Virus record (IMG/VR): IMGVR_UViG_3300037238_000069
Coordinates: 1-39,325 of that record
Strand: one strand, 5' to 3'
From: a virus
DNA length: 39,325 nucleotides
The notes under the pieces are model-generated. The model did not search any database. It saw only the letters and a program-made list of their open reading frames with translations, and was not told where the DNA came from. How positions within the stretch are numbered: position 1 is the stretch's first letter; the number at the start of each line of letters is the position of its first letter. The position numbers were made by a program, and so were the translations under genes. Shown here in pieces: positions 1 through 6,813 of the stretch.

Positions 1-342
1 CTGTTGCCAGTTGAAATTGACTCCATAGAATTGCCAAGGATCATGGAATAGTTTTATCTCCCTCTTAGCACAATAGCAGGGATTATTTACAGTAATGTAA
101 AGCTCGCTATTAAAAGGATAGACATCCTGGCCGACATTGGTTGTAAAGGTATAAATATCTTTAAGCTTTAGAGATCTGAATTTAGCCGGCAAATCATAGG
201 CATAGAAGCTATGCATTTGTTTTACGATATATGCATCCGTTACCTGAAAAGCATTGCTAGAACCTGTCAGTTTTCTAGTCTTAGTTATCGCATCGGCTAG
301 AGTCGGAAATAGAGGATATGTGGGGACAAATGTGACTGTCAT
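1..342 (-). CDS. Head-tail adaptor-like protein, N-terminal 114 codons (gene crosses the contig join)
   Basis: ATG at 342-340 overlaps the TGA of the 127-aa gene upstream (ATGA), and the frame is open to base 1. Because bases 1-127 equal 39199-39325, the frame continues without a shift at 39198 and ends at 38401, giving 379 aa. This part begins MTVTFVPTYPLFPTLADAIT. Its place between the capsid genes and the tail hub suggests a connector or adaptor in the neck, comparable in position to P22 gp4. The function is inferred from order and I recognise no catalytic motif. The rest of the gene is the entry ending at 39325. Confidence 0.8.
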   Translation of the reverse strand, partial: MTVTFVPTYPLFPTLADAITKTRKLTGSSNAFQVTDAYIVKQMHSFYAYDLPAKFRSLKLKDIYTFTTNVGQDVYPFNSELYITVNNPCYCAKREIKLFHDPWQFYGVNFNWQQ

Positions 343-722
343 AAAACCGGCCTATTATCAAATGCATCTTCTAATGTGACCGTCGTAGTTCCTTGTATTA
401 TCCCAGAGCCTGCTGGCACGGCAACACAGGGAATTTGAGGGTCTTCTACAGATATAAAAGGATAAAAATTGCTAGTGTCTATAGCTATTGTTACTATGTT
501 TCCATTGATTGAGATTATTTGTGCTTTTTGATTATTTAACTGAATCATCCCATTGGACGGAGGGATACGGAAACTAATCCACTCCGCAATGGTAAAATTT
601 GTATCAGTCGTAAAAGTGACAACTCCAGGATTGGATTGAGTGATATTAGTTATGTATTGCAGGTTAGGAATAAAATCCGCACCAAAAGGAGGCCCATAAT
701 TTGAATTATAAGGCGCTGTCAT
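339..722 (-). CDS. Structural protein of 127 aa, paralogous to the C-terminal half of the 363-aa protein
   Basis: The protein has a YITNITQSNP start to its module, then GMIQLNNQKAQI, then PAGSGIIQ and a C-terminal LEDAFDNR. The 363-aa protein at 1132-2223 carries the same order of motifs (YITQATQ, GMIQLSN, MPAGSGVVP, LADAFDNR). The first half also resembles the FCCH-like beta module in the tail hub (34970-37501). Start and stop overlap both neighbours by ATGA, so translation is probably coupled. A virion location is inferred from neighbours and homology. No enzyme motif is seen. Confidence 0.75.
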   Translation of the reverse strand: MTAPYNSNYGPPFGADFIPNLQYITNITQSNPGVVTFTTDTNFTIAEWISFRIPPSNGMIQLNNQKAQIISINGNIVTIAIDTSNFYPFISVEDPQIPCVAVPAGSGIIQGTTTVTLEDAFDNRPVL

Positions 723-1081
723 AACACATCTGTTGGAGTAAATCTAAGCCTAGAGACAACTTCATAACTACGAGGAGTCCTTTGTCCTGCTGCTGGCAAT
801 TCCATGCTATAGCGCCGAACTTTCTTTTTCGTGTTGTTCAAATGCTTGATAATTCCCATGGGCAAATCGCAAATCTCACCATGAATCAACTTAATCATCT
901 GAATTGGTTCGCCAGGATATTTTCTATAAGAAAATTCAAACCATCCGCCTTGAGCATCTAAGAACTCAAACATTCCAGTTCGGATTTTATCGTCTTCTTT
1001 ACGCATTTTTTTAACCAGTTCATCTCTTTCAGCTGGTGGTAACGTATGTTTTGCTTTTTTATTTAATTCTCTTACTTCCAT
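719..1081 (-). CDS. Conserved phage protein downstream of the capsid genes (120 aa)
   Basis: I chose ATG at 1081 (MEVRELNKKAKHTLPP) because AAAGGATTC sits at ribosome-binding distance; a longer frame to 1126 would begin inside a hairpin. The protein is basic and charged at the N-terminus, followed by GGWFEFSYRKYPGEPIQ, a drop to PMGIIKHLNNTKKK, and a C-terminal YEVVSRLRF. Proteins of this pattern are common next to capsid genes of podoviruses, but their role is not established. The TGA overlaps the next ATG (ATGA). Confidence 0.75.
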   Translation of the reverse strand: MEVRELNKKAKHTLPPAERDELVKKMRKEDDKIRTGMFEFLDAQGGWFEFSYRKYPGEPIQMIKLIHGEICDLPMGIIKHLNNTKKKVRRYSMELPAAGQRTPRSYEVVSRLRFTPTDVL

Positions 1082-1103
1082 GAATATGAATCCTTTAATT
1101 GGA

Positions 1104-1124
1104 GAGAGGGGAAAAACCCCTCTC
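1104..1124 (-). terminator. GC-rich stem-loop after the capsid-associated gene
   Basis: On the minus strand GAGAGGGG-TTTTT-CCCCTCTC forms a perfect 8-bp stem with a 5-nt loop, 8 nt beyond the stop of the 363-aa gene. No U-tract follows, so it may be a partial terminator, a processing site or an mRNA 3' stabiliser separating highly expressed capsid messages from the next gene. Confidence 0.45.
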
Positions 1125-1131
1125 AATTTAA

Positions 1132-2223
1132 TTATGCGTTGGTGATTCCGTTGACGAAATCAGCCTTGAACGCAAACACTTGCATGTTCGCATTCGCGAC
1201 TCCTACAGCAGATAAACCGATATTCATGACGTATTGCGATCTGTTATCGAATGCGTCAGCAAGGTTTGTTCCTGGAGGCGATGCAGGGATTGTTGCACTT
1301 CCATTAAGAGGCACAACACCTGATCCGGCAGGCATACACACAGCTGGAGAAGCTCCACCTGCAAAGGCAGCCGAAGTTGGGAATTGGAATGCTGTAAAGC
1401 CGGTTGTGTCTACGTCGATAGTGATCGATGAGACAGTTGCGGAATTAACAACACTCAAGACTCTTGCTGCACCGGATGGGTTATTTGTAAAAGGGCCACT
1501 TCCGGCCTTACGTGTCAGATTGCTTAATTGAATCATTCCGTAAGGTGTTGGGATTTGGAAATCTACAAGTTCACCTGGTGTATATGGGTTTTGTCTGAAG
1601 AAATAGACAACTGCTTGAGTCGCTTGCGTAATGTAAGCAACTGGCAATGTATTAGGCAGGAAGAAGCCAGGATAAACCTTTTGGTAGAACCCAGTTGTTC
1701 CATTGGCAACAACTAATCCAGCAGAAGCAGCAGAAGCAGCAAACCCTAAGGTAATGCTTACGCCAGCTGATACGGCTGTAACTTGATAAAGGTTTGGTCC
1801 GCTGATTTGCTGACCACCAACAATGTTAAATAAGCGAATGAAATCGCCGACATTAATTCCTGTTGTATTTGCTGTCGCAACAACAAACGTGGTTCCATTG
1901 ACTGTTGTAACCGCAACTTTTGTGAAAGTTGGAGGGTTAGCTTGATCAATGAATGTAAAGCCGCCCGATGTGCCTTGAGAAGCATATGTGGTGACTCCAG
2001 CTCCTGTAGAGCTTGGTTGTCCTAAAGCAAGGTATGAACCTTGTGCCATGGTAGCACTGAACCATTCCGCATAAATCGGATTAGCAGCTGTGCTTTGTGC
2101 GCCCCAGTTCGTTACATCCTTAACGAAAAACCAGTCGGGTTTTGCTGTCATTGGGATATTAACTGCAACTGGAGTTGCTGGGTTGGTGTAAGACCAAGAC
2201 CCAATAAAAGAAAATGGTAACAT
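1132..2223 (-). CDS. Capsid-associated structural protein (363 aa), possible decoration or head-fibre protein
   Basis: A strong site (AAGGAGG) precedes ATG at 2223, and the gene lies 13 bp after the major capsid gene. The protein is rich in Ala, Gly, Thr and Val with short beta-prone segments, typical of capsid decoration or fibre domains. Its C-terminal half (from YITQATQAVVYFF through GMIQLSN, MPAGSGVVP and LADAFDNR) is paralogous to the 127-aa protein at 339-722. With a strong RBS and its place after the capsid gene it is probably abundant in virions. Decoration is inference; it could also be a second capsid protein. Confidence 0.7.
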   Translation of the reverse strand: MLPFSFIGSWSYTNPATPVAVNIPMTAKPDWFFVKDVTNWGAQSTAANPIYAEWFSATMAQGSYLALGQPSSTGAGVTTYASQGTSGGFTFIDQANPPTFTKVAVTTVNGTTFVVATANTTGINVGDFIRLFNIVGGQQISGPNLYQVTAVSAGVSITLGFAASAASAGLVVANGTTGFYQKVYPGFFLPNTLPVAYITQATQAVVYFFRQNPYTPGELVDFQIPTPYGMIQLSNLTRKAGSGPFTNNPSGAARVLSVVNSATVSSITIDVDTTGFTAFQFPTSAAFAGGASPAVCMPAGSGVVPLNGSATIPASPPGTNLADAFDNRSQYVMNIGLSAVGVANANMQVFAFKADFVNGITNA

Positions 2224-2236
2224 TTATTTATCCTCC

Positions 2237-3400
2237 TTAGATTCCTGTTGAGCGTAGGTTTTGAATCCAAAGATCGTTAGTGATGCACTGTCCTTGATAG
2301 AACGAGCAACCTGCTGTATGTCTCAACATACATGGATCATTATTGTACCCTGGCGGTAGGTAGATAAAGCGTGCTTTACCCCCTGCTTGCCAAACAACTT
2401 TGTAAGCCTCTTTAGCGCTCACGAAGCAATTTGCGATATCATTACCAAGCATAGAGCCATTTGGAGTGACAGAACCTTGCTCAGAAGCAAAGAAACGAAT
2501 GTTGTTCGCTCCGCCAATTTCCACACTCAAAGTTTGAGAGATATTTGGATACTGGAATTTCTTGATAAATCCAGTCATGTTATATAACGTAGGAATCATC
2601 CTAGTCGTTAACATACAACCATATGCATCGCCGATTGGTGATGTTCCAAAACGTAGCTCAGCTTCAACAATGTTGGTGATATATTCACCGCTATTGTTTT
2701 GCAGAACTGTGAAGACGTCATCCACATCTGAGATTGTCATCTCTGTTGGGATATCACCATTAGTTCCACCAACGCAGTTTATAATACTTGCACTCGACTC
2801 AAGATTATCTCTTTGAAGAGCGTCCTGAGTTTCTCTACCGTCTGTTACTTTTTTTTTGACCTATTTCTAGGCGGGTCAACCTCTTCGGATCGACCTCTCT
2901 ATGTCTCCATAGAGGTCAGACTATCGCTTCCTCTTTCGAGGTCTTCTCACTTAGTCGTTCAGGCTGCTTTCGCTTGCCCCTTGTTGTCCGTCTGCTTAAG
3001 CAGCGAGGAGTTCCAAGTCAATCAGAGAAGATTTAAAGTCACCTAGAATGTTAAGCGACTGTCCTAAACGAGCCGCGGCACTATTAAGAACCGGATCTTC
3101 GTTACTAATTGTGACCTGTCTGGTCAAAACGATATAAGTAGCGTAAACGCGTACTCGGCAATCCACGTCGACTCTGTTGAGCTGCTGTGGTGGTGGGTTG
3201 TTTTGGCCATCATCGAGAGGCACCTCAAACAGATCTAGTCTGTCATAACGTGACTGACGATCAATAAAGCCATTATTGTCTGGCAACTCAACTGGTGTAG
3301 CAAAAAGCTGGTGAATCAGATTATGCTCAGGAGTTGACAAAAGCTTTGCGTTGTACCTCTGTTGTATCTGTGGAGGCAACGATGCAATTGATACTGTCAT
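2237..3400 (-). CDS. Major capsid protein, N4-gp56 family, interrupted by a putative group I intron
   Basis: Exon 1 is 3400-3041 (120 codons, RBS AAGGGA). Exon 2 is 2824-2237 (195 codons plus stop). The open frame of exon 1 runs on only 13 codons before TAA, and exon 2 has no good start of its own. Joining GGT to GAC gives a 315-aa protein whose junction reads LGQSLNILG|DALQRDNLESS. From my knowledge of the N4-gp56 family, the spacing from the LG pair to the following D-A-L-x-RD block fits without gaps. Exon 1 holds EDPVLNSAAARLGQ and exon 2 NCVGGTNGD and ITNIVEAELRFG, all typical of this HK97-fold family. Scaffold lies upstream. Without splicing only a truncated product of 133 aa would form. 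Confidence 0.88.
2825..3040 (-). other. Putative group I intron, 216 nt, ORF-less
   Basis: The insertion has group I end rules: the 5' exon ends in U (GGU) and the intron ends in G (CUCAG). A P7-like pair joins GACUA (2956-2952) and UAGUC (2923-2919). Between them lies a P8-like CCUC-GAAA-GAGG hairpin (2941-2930). AGUGAG (2951-2946) can pair with CUCGCU (3007-3002) as P3. A P4/P5-like GGC-AA-GC-GAAA-GC-A-GCC hairpin is at 2978-2962. P9-like hairpins with GAGA (2914-2897) and GAAA (2871-2860) loops follow. ACUUGGAA (3018-3011) can pair with the last eight exon bases UUCUAGGU as P1, although the terminal pair is U-A or needs a bulge instead of the usual U-G. No homing endonuclease is encoded. 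The P3-P4 spacer is longer than normal and P6 is minimal, so the fold needs modelling. Confidence 0.78.
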
Positions 3401-3421
3401 TGTTTATTTCCCTTAGACCTA

Positions 3422-4186
3422 TTAGGTCATTTCGGGAACCGAGCTAGCCATTGCAGCATATCCGTTCATCTCGCGATAAAGATCTTTCTTCATGGCATCA
3501 GTTAGTTGAAAAGCTTGGGCAATAGGACGCTTGTCGTAAGCCATAGGAGACGTAACCGCCTTCTCTTGCTTTGCGATAGCCTTGTCTATTTCCTTTTCTC
3601 TTCTACCTTCTTTTGCTTCTTTAGAAAGCCCCATGGCTTTGATGTACTTATAGCTTTGAACTCCGATTTGATAACCATCTTTCGATGCTCCTATCGCAGC
3701 CGCCAACTCTGGTTCCTTTTCTTCTAAAATTGATAAAGTTTCAGCAGTGACGATCTCGGAGAAATCCGAATATTTACGATTCAAGCGATCTAGGAATTGA
3801 CTATCTTCTTGTGTCTTGAGAGCTTTTTTGACTTCTTGACGTACAAGTTCTTCGGTATTTTTGAGTACTTTCTGAGAGTTTCTCTCAGCCAGCTTTTTCA
3901 CCTTACTAAAAGGAATAAACTCATCATCACCAATTTTATCGAATTCATCGACCTCTTGACGAGCAGCTGGCGCATTTGAAAGTTGTGCTTGCATTATGGC
4001 CATCTGATTGTCTCGTAATTGCTTCAGTTCTCTTTCGAGTTGGTCATTCTTAAGACGCATCGCCTTCAAGTGCTGGTTCGTGACTGGCTCTTGATTGCTC
4101 TGAGTCTCTTTTATTTCACTGACTTGTGTTTCTACCTGAGGCGCTACCTCTTGAATTTCGCTGTTCTGGTTTTGACTTTCTGTCAT
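3422..4186 (-). CDS. Capsid scaffolding protein (254 aa)
   Basis: This highly charged, mostly helical protein lies directly upstream of the major capsid gene, the usual scaffold position. The first 30 residues are Gln/Glu-rich and look disordered. Residues 40-75 (HLKAMRLKNDQLERELKQLR) form a coiled coil. A Lys/Glu-rich helical body follows and a short non-charged C-terminus (YAAMASSVPEMT). RBS AGAGGAA precedes ATG at 4186. Scaffolds direct shell assembly and leave before or during DNA packaging. A protease role is unlikely because no catalytic motif is visible. Confidence 0.82.
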   Translation of the reverse strand: MTESQNQNSEIQEVAPQVETQVSEIKETQSNQEPVTNQHLKAMRLKNDQLERELKQLRDNQMAIMQAQLSNAPAARQEVDEFDKIGDDEFIPFSKVKKLAERNSQKVLKNTEELVRQEVKKALKTQEDSQFLDRLNRKYSDFSEIVTAETLSILEEKEPELAAAIGASKDGYQIGVQSYKYIKAMGLSKEAKEGRREKEIDKAIAKQEKAVTSPMAYDKRPIAQAFQLTDAMKKDLYREMNGYAAMASSVPEMT

Positions 4187-4270
4187 TGAATTCCTCTTTT
4201 TGTTCGGTGGTTGGCTAACTCCACAAATACGCCAATGCGAAGGGCTAGTTCGCCTTATGTACGCCTATTG

Positions 4271-4299
4271 TTGACTTTGTTTAATAAAAATCTTATAAG
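4271..4299 (+). promoter_or_regulatory. Sigma70-type promoter for the 4.3-5.2 kb plus-strand island
   Basis: TTGACT at 4271-4276 and TATAAG at 4294-4299 are separated by exactly 17 bp. It lies just upstream of ATG 4319 and shows that the possible TTG start at 4211 would be upstream of the transcript. A GCGAA/TTCGC stem-loop lies at about 4238-4254, in front of it. Confidence 0.6.
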
Positions 4300-4318
4300 T
4301 CCAATAAAAAGTGATTAC

Positions 4319-4621
4319 ATGATATGCGATAGTTGCAAAATAGATAGAAATGAAGACGACTTTATAAATAATAATAAATATTGTTTTCGTTGCGCTTATC
4401 GTAAAAAGATGGAAAATATTACGGAAAAGCAAGACGTGAAGGTTTTGATTTGTCGTACTTGTGAGAACGAAATAATAAGAAAAGAGAACGAGAAAAAACG
4501 TCAGAGAACGGTTTTTTGTTCAAAAGAATGTGCTCAGAAAGGTCATGAGAAACAATTAAAAAATCACTGGACTAGGCGTATTAGAGATAAGGACACCTGG
4601 CTTCCAGAGGAGACAGATTAG
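4319..4621 (+). CDS. Small double zinc-ribbon protein (100 aa)
   Basis: Two Cys4 sites are visible: Cys3/Cys6 with Cys22/Cys25, and Cys45/Cys48 with Cys67/Cys71, each as CxxC pairs (the last CxxxC). The rest is strongly basic (KENEKKRQRT, HWTRRIRDKD), suggesting nucleic-acid binding. ATG 4319 is preferred over an in-frame TTG at 4211 because a promoter lies between them. It is transcribed against the surrounding late genes with the 185-aa gene that follows after 6 bp. The function is unknown; a regulator or nuclease accessory protein is possible. Confidence 0.7.
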   Translation: MICDSCKIDRNEDDFINNNKYCFRCAYRKKMENITEKQDVKVLICRTCENEIIRKENEKKRQRTVFCSKECAQKGHEKQLKNHWTRRIRDKDTWLPEETD

Positions 4622-4627
4622 TATATT

Positions 4628-5185
4628 ATGGAAAATCAATCACATATTGACCCTACACGGAAGACGGCAGGAGCCATTTATAGAGACGCGCAAATTAATG
4701 GCGAGAGAGGCGTAGTAATAGGCGACGTAAGTCATGAAATAAAGAAAGATCTAGTTGTAGATATCAATGAAGCGATTCAGCAAGGAAGGTCGCATCCTGA
4801 TTTTGTTGGTAAACCTTTTTATCTAGCCATTTATGAAAAATATGACTTGATGATGAAAAGGGGTTTGGCTCGTATTCGGAAGATTACAAAATACCGCCCA
4901 TATCCTGAACAGGATACAATGGTGTTTCATGTTTTCCCGAATGATGATGTCTACTTCTGTTGGGAATTGCCTCATAGATCGGCCATGTTGAATATTCTCA
5001 TGAGTCCAGATCTTTTCGATCCTGCTCGAGTTCAAATGATTAAGCGATGGGAAAACCTCCAGCTTGAATATTTTGGATTTACTAAAGATCAAGATGGAAA
5101 CTGGATAGAGAACGAGTTGTATCGAGGAGATAGTCTCATGGGTAGCTCTGATGGTCAGAAGAAGACTAAGTTATTGATGCCCTAA
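4628..5185 (+). CDS. Conserved hypothetical phage protein (185 aa)
   Basis: This soluble, mixed alpha/beta protein shares the promoter at 4271 with the zinc-ribbon gene. It contains HPDFVGKPFYLAIYEKYDL, a central PNDDVYFCWELPHRSAMLNI and a C-terminal region FGFTKDQDGNW. Such proteins recur next to structural genes in related podoviruses without a known role. The gene converges with the minus-strand gene ending at 5196. No catalytic motif is recognised. Confidence 0.72.
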   Translation: MENQSHIDPTRKTAGAIYRDAQINGERGVVIGDVSHEIKKDLVVDINEAIQQGRSHPDFVGKPFYLAIYEKYDLMMKRGLARIRKITKYRPYPEQDTMVFHVFPNDDVYFCWELPHRSAMLNILMSPDLFDPARVQMIKRWENLQLEYFGFTKDQDGNWIENELYRGDSLMGSSDGQKKTKLLMP

Positions 5186-5195
5186 TCAAATGCTT

Positions 5196-5504
5196 CTATT
5201 TAGTCTCGTTAAAGTGCTCGGCTATATACTTAAGTACTGCATCTTTAGGATATCGAATTCGATTCTTGCTAAATTGAACATAAGGTATTCCAATATTTTC
5301 TCGACGATCAGTGGCTAAGGTGGTTCTAGATCCTACGATTCCAAGTTCTACAAGGTCACTGGCTTTAATAAAATCTGGTAAGGCTTCCCTAAGTCTTTCT
5401 AAATATTCGTTTAATGTTGTCATATTCTTTTTCCTTGGATCAACTAAATCATGGCATTCACAATCTACAGAATGTTTAATGCATTTATCACATTCACCGC
5501 TCAT
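5196..5504 (-). CDS. Small DNA-binding-like protein with N-terminal Cys cluster (102 aa)
   Basis: The N-terminus has a CDKC...C-C-C cluster (residues 5-17) that may bind zinc. The rest (DFIKASDLVELGIVGSR, IPYVQFSKNRIRYPKDAVLK) has the pattern of an AlpA/excisionase-type winged helix, in which a target-site helix is followed by a wing and a final helix. The ATG overlaps the stop of the previous gene as ATGA. A transcription-regulator role is inference from the helix pattern only. Confidence 0.65.
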   Translation of the reverse strand: MSGECDKCIKHSVDCECHDLVDPRKKNMTTLNEYLERLREALPDFIKASDLVELGIVGSRTTLATDRRENIGIPYVQFSKNRIRYPKDAVLKYIAEHFNETK

Positions 5505-5722
5505 TCAAAAAAACTCCTAAAAAACCTTTTTCTTTCTTCTTCTGGCCATTTAGAGAAATAACATTCATCGCATTCAAAATCATGATAATTAGGAATAAAA
5601 TCTTTGCTGCATTTGAAGCAAAGACGCATTTTAATATCATAATCACCATTCATCAATTTTGCGACAAAGATATCTATATCTTCGATGGTCAATTCAGTTG
5701 CTTTATCTATATCATCATTCAT
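5501..5722 (-). CDS. Small zinc-ribbon protein (73 aa)
   Basis: The start MNDDIDKATEL at 5722 is chosen because it overlaps the end of the preceding gene; a frame extension to 5758 lies wholly inside that gene. CFKCSKDF and CDECYFSKW supply a CxxC/CxxC pair. The C-terminus is basic and aromatic. It is one of at least seven tiny Cys-pair proteins in this phage. No function is recognised. Confidence 0.6.
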   Translation of the reverse strand: MNDDIDKATELTIEDIDIFVAKLMNGDYDIKMRLCFKCSKDFIPNYHDFECDECYFSKWPEEERKRFFRSFFE

Positions 5723-6029
5723 CAACAATAACCGTCCCTTCTTTCTCCATACGCTCATATATGTTTTTGAAGTTCATTTTAACGCCCACAAGTTTCCCTG
5801 CATGAAATTCAGCTATTCTTGAGATGAGGTAAACTGTACGGATTAATCTTACGTTAGAAACATTGTCTTCACCTACAGCTTTTTCAACCCAATCCTCTTG
5901 TTCTTCGGGAATATTATAAAGATCGAAGAGAGGAATGATATCACGAAAGAAATCTTGCATTTGCTTTAAATCCCAATAGTTCAGGAATTCGTTGATTTCT
6001 TGTTCAAGAGTTTGTTTTTGTTTTGGCAT
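5715..6029 (-). CDS. Hypothetical helical protein (104 aa)
   Basis: An acidic, helix-rich protein (TLEQEINEFLNYWDLKQM, IPEEQEDWVEKAVGED) with a basic segment near the end. GAGTGAT is the likely ribosome site for ATG 6029. It is the first gene after the tRNA-like element in transcription direction and overlaps the next gene. I do not recognise a family. Confidence 0.65.
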   Translation of the reverse strand: MPKQKQTLEQEINEFLNYWDLKQMQDFFRDIIPLFDLYNIPEEQEDWVEKAVGEDNVSNVRLIRTVYLISRIAEFHAGKLVGVKMNFKNIYERMEKEGTVIVDE

Positions 6030-6101
6030 ATGTAAATCACTCTGTATGTGTTAATAATACAAAGTACATAGAGGAAACAATTCGGTCAAATAGAAATTGT
6101 A

Positions 6102-6193
6102 TGGCATATGATAGACTAGCACTATCGACCTCTTTGCGGAACTAGATATCAATCACAGTGGAACAAAGCGCTCTGCTGCTGAGCTAATATGCC
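6102..6193 (-). tRNA. tRNA-like gene with a 27-nt anticodon loop (20-nt insertion)
   Basis: Read on the minus strand: acceptor GGCATAT/ATATGCC (7 of 7 pairs), T8 A9, D stem GCTC/GAGC around AGCAGCA, G26, anticodon stem CTTTG/CAAAG (5 of 5), a 5-nt variable loop AGGTC, T stem GATAG/CTATC (5 of 5) around TGCTAGT, and discriminator A at 6102 without encoded CCA. The anticodon loop (6163-6137) is 27 nt, exactly 7 plus 20. If the extra 20 nt lay at the classical 37/38 site the loop would read TTCCACG, with anticodon CCA (Trp); this placement is a guess. The D loop lacks the GG pair and the T loop is atypical, but AGCA in the D loop is complementary to TGCT in the T loop. It could be a tRNA with an intron, a decoy or a decayed tRNA. 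Confidence 0.6.
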
Positions 6194-6206
6194 ATGATGC
6201 GGTAAA

Positions 6207-6250
6207 GGGGGCAACGCGTTTTAAGCGTACCCCAAACTCAAGTTACGCTT
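6207..6250. other. Two mutually exclusive stem-loops between the tRNA-like gene and the 66-aa gene
   Basis: One hairpin pairs GGGG-ca-ACGC (6208-6217) with GCGT-a-CCCC (6225-6233) around a 7-nt loop GTTTTAA. The other pairs AAGCGTA (6223-6229) with TACGCTT (6244-6250). They share bases and cannot form together. The 250-bp gap 6030-6279 holds no other gene besides the tRNA-like element. A terminator, a processing site for the tRNA-like transcript or a second degenerate RNA are possible; neither hairpin is followed by a U-tract on the minus strand. Confidence 0.4.
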
Positions 6251-6279
6251 GGTAAATGAGCAAATCATTGTTAATATTA

Positions 6280-6480
6280 TTATCTTTTAGGCTCATGCTT
6301 TGTCAGAGTCATCCCAGAGCGTCTATCTTGTAGATTTTGCATATCTTCGCGCGTTCTTTCGGGTTCTCTAGGAAACGCCATAGAATATTGCTCATCCATA
6401 GAAATTGGCCCTCTTTGGATTTCTATACCACCTGGCCTATCTTTCGAGGATGAAGACGATGATGATGATGATTTAGCCAT
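6280..6480 (-). CDS. Small Ser-tract hypothetical protein (66 aa)
   Basis: The protein opens with MAK and a run of nine Ser, then a Pro/Arg-rich polar chain (PREPERTREDMQNLQDRR). It lies 2 bp after the 97-aa gene in the portal operon. Low complexity suggests a disordered protein. No family is recognised. Confidence 0.6.
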   Translation of the reverse strand: MAKSSSSSSSSSKDRPGGIEIQRGPISMDEQYSMAFPREPERTREDMQNLQDRRSGMTLTKHEPKR

Positions 6481-6482
6481 GA

Positions 6483-6776
6483 TTAAGAATATCTCCCATG
6501 ATAAGCCTGTTTCTCAACAGCTGAAGCTTCTGCGCCTTGGAATTTATCTTGACGCTCGATGTAATCCAAAGTCTTGCTAAAGCCTTCTTGAGAAAAGTCT
6601 TTACTTGGTTTTTGATAATCTTTAATTCTTGGGTTCATATCGCCTTGATTAAGACCGGCCATAGCCATGTCCCCGTTGGGCATACCACCATTTCTTGATC
6701 CTGCTGTCCCTTTTTCACCAGGACTTTTGTAACCCCCCTGACCTTTTTCAGAACGACCACCATAATTCTTAGCCAT
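6483..6776 (-). CDS. Small Gly/Lys-rich hypothetical protein (97 aa)
   Basis: RBS AAAGGAGC precedes ATG 6776. The first half is Gly-rich and basic with little predicted structure (MAKNYGGRSEKGQGGYKSPG). The second half has a helix around DFSQEGFSKTLDYIERQ. It follows the portal gene by 37 bp and is likely cotranscribed, so a minor virion component is possible; this is context only. Confidence 0.65.
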   Translation of the reverse strand: MAKNYGGRSEKGQGGYKSPGEKGTAGSRNGGMPNGDMAMAGLNQGDMNPRIKDYQKPSKDFSQEGFSKTLDYIERQDKFQGAEASAVEKQAYHGRYS

Positions 6777-6813
6777 AATAAGCTCCTTTAATTAGTTATC
6801 TTTAATTTAACTT

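Noticed and set aside
1-127. Biological long terminal repeats or attachment sites
   Set aside because: The repeat is exactly at both contig ends and inside one gene, as for an assembly overlap; no integrase is present.
1139-1531. Open frame of 130 codons on the plus strand under the 363-aa gene
   Set aside because: It runs antisense through a strong structural gene, lacks an RBS, and its sequence is an antisense reading of Ala/Thr repeats.
2741-2995. Interpreting the capsid interruption as a simple frameshift or sequencing error
   Set aside because: The interval has several in-frame stops, strong RNA pairings and group I end rules, and both exons are in the same frame after exact removal of 216 nt.
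2825-3040. Group II intron or intein
   Set aside because: There is no GUGYG start, no domain V hairpin, and stop codons rule out an intein.
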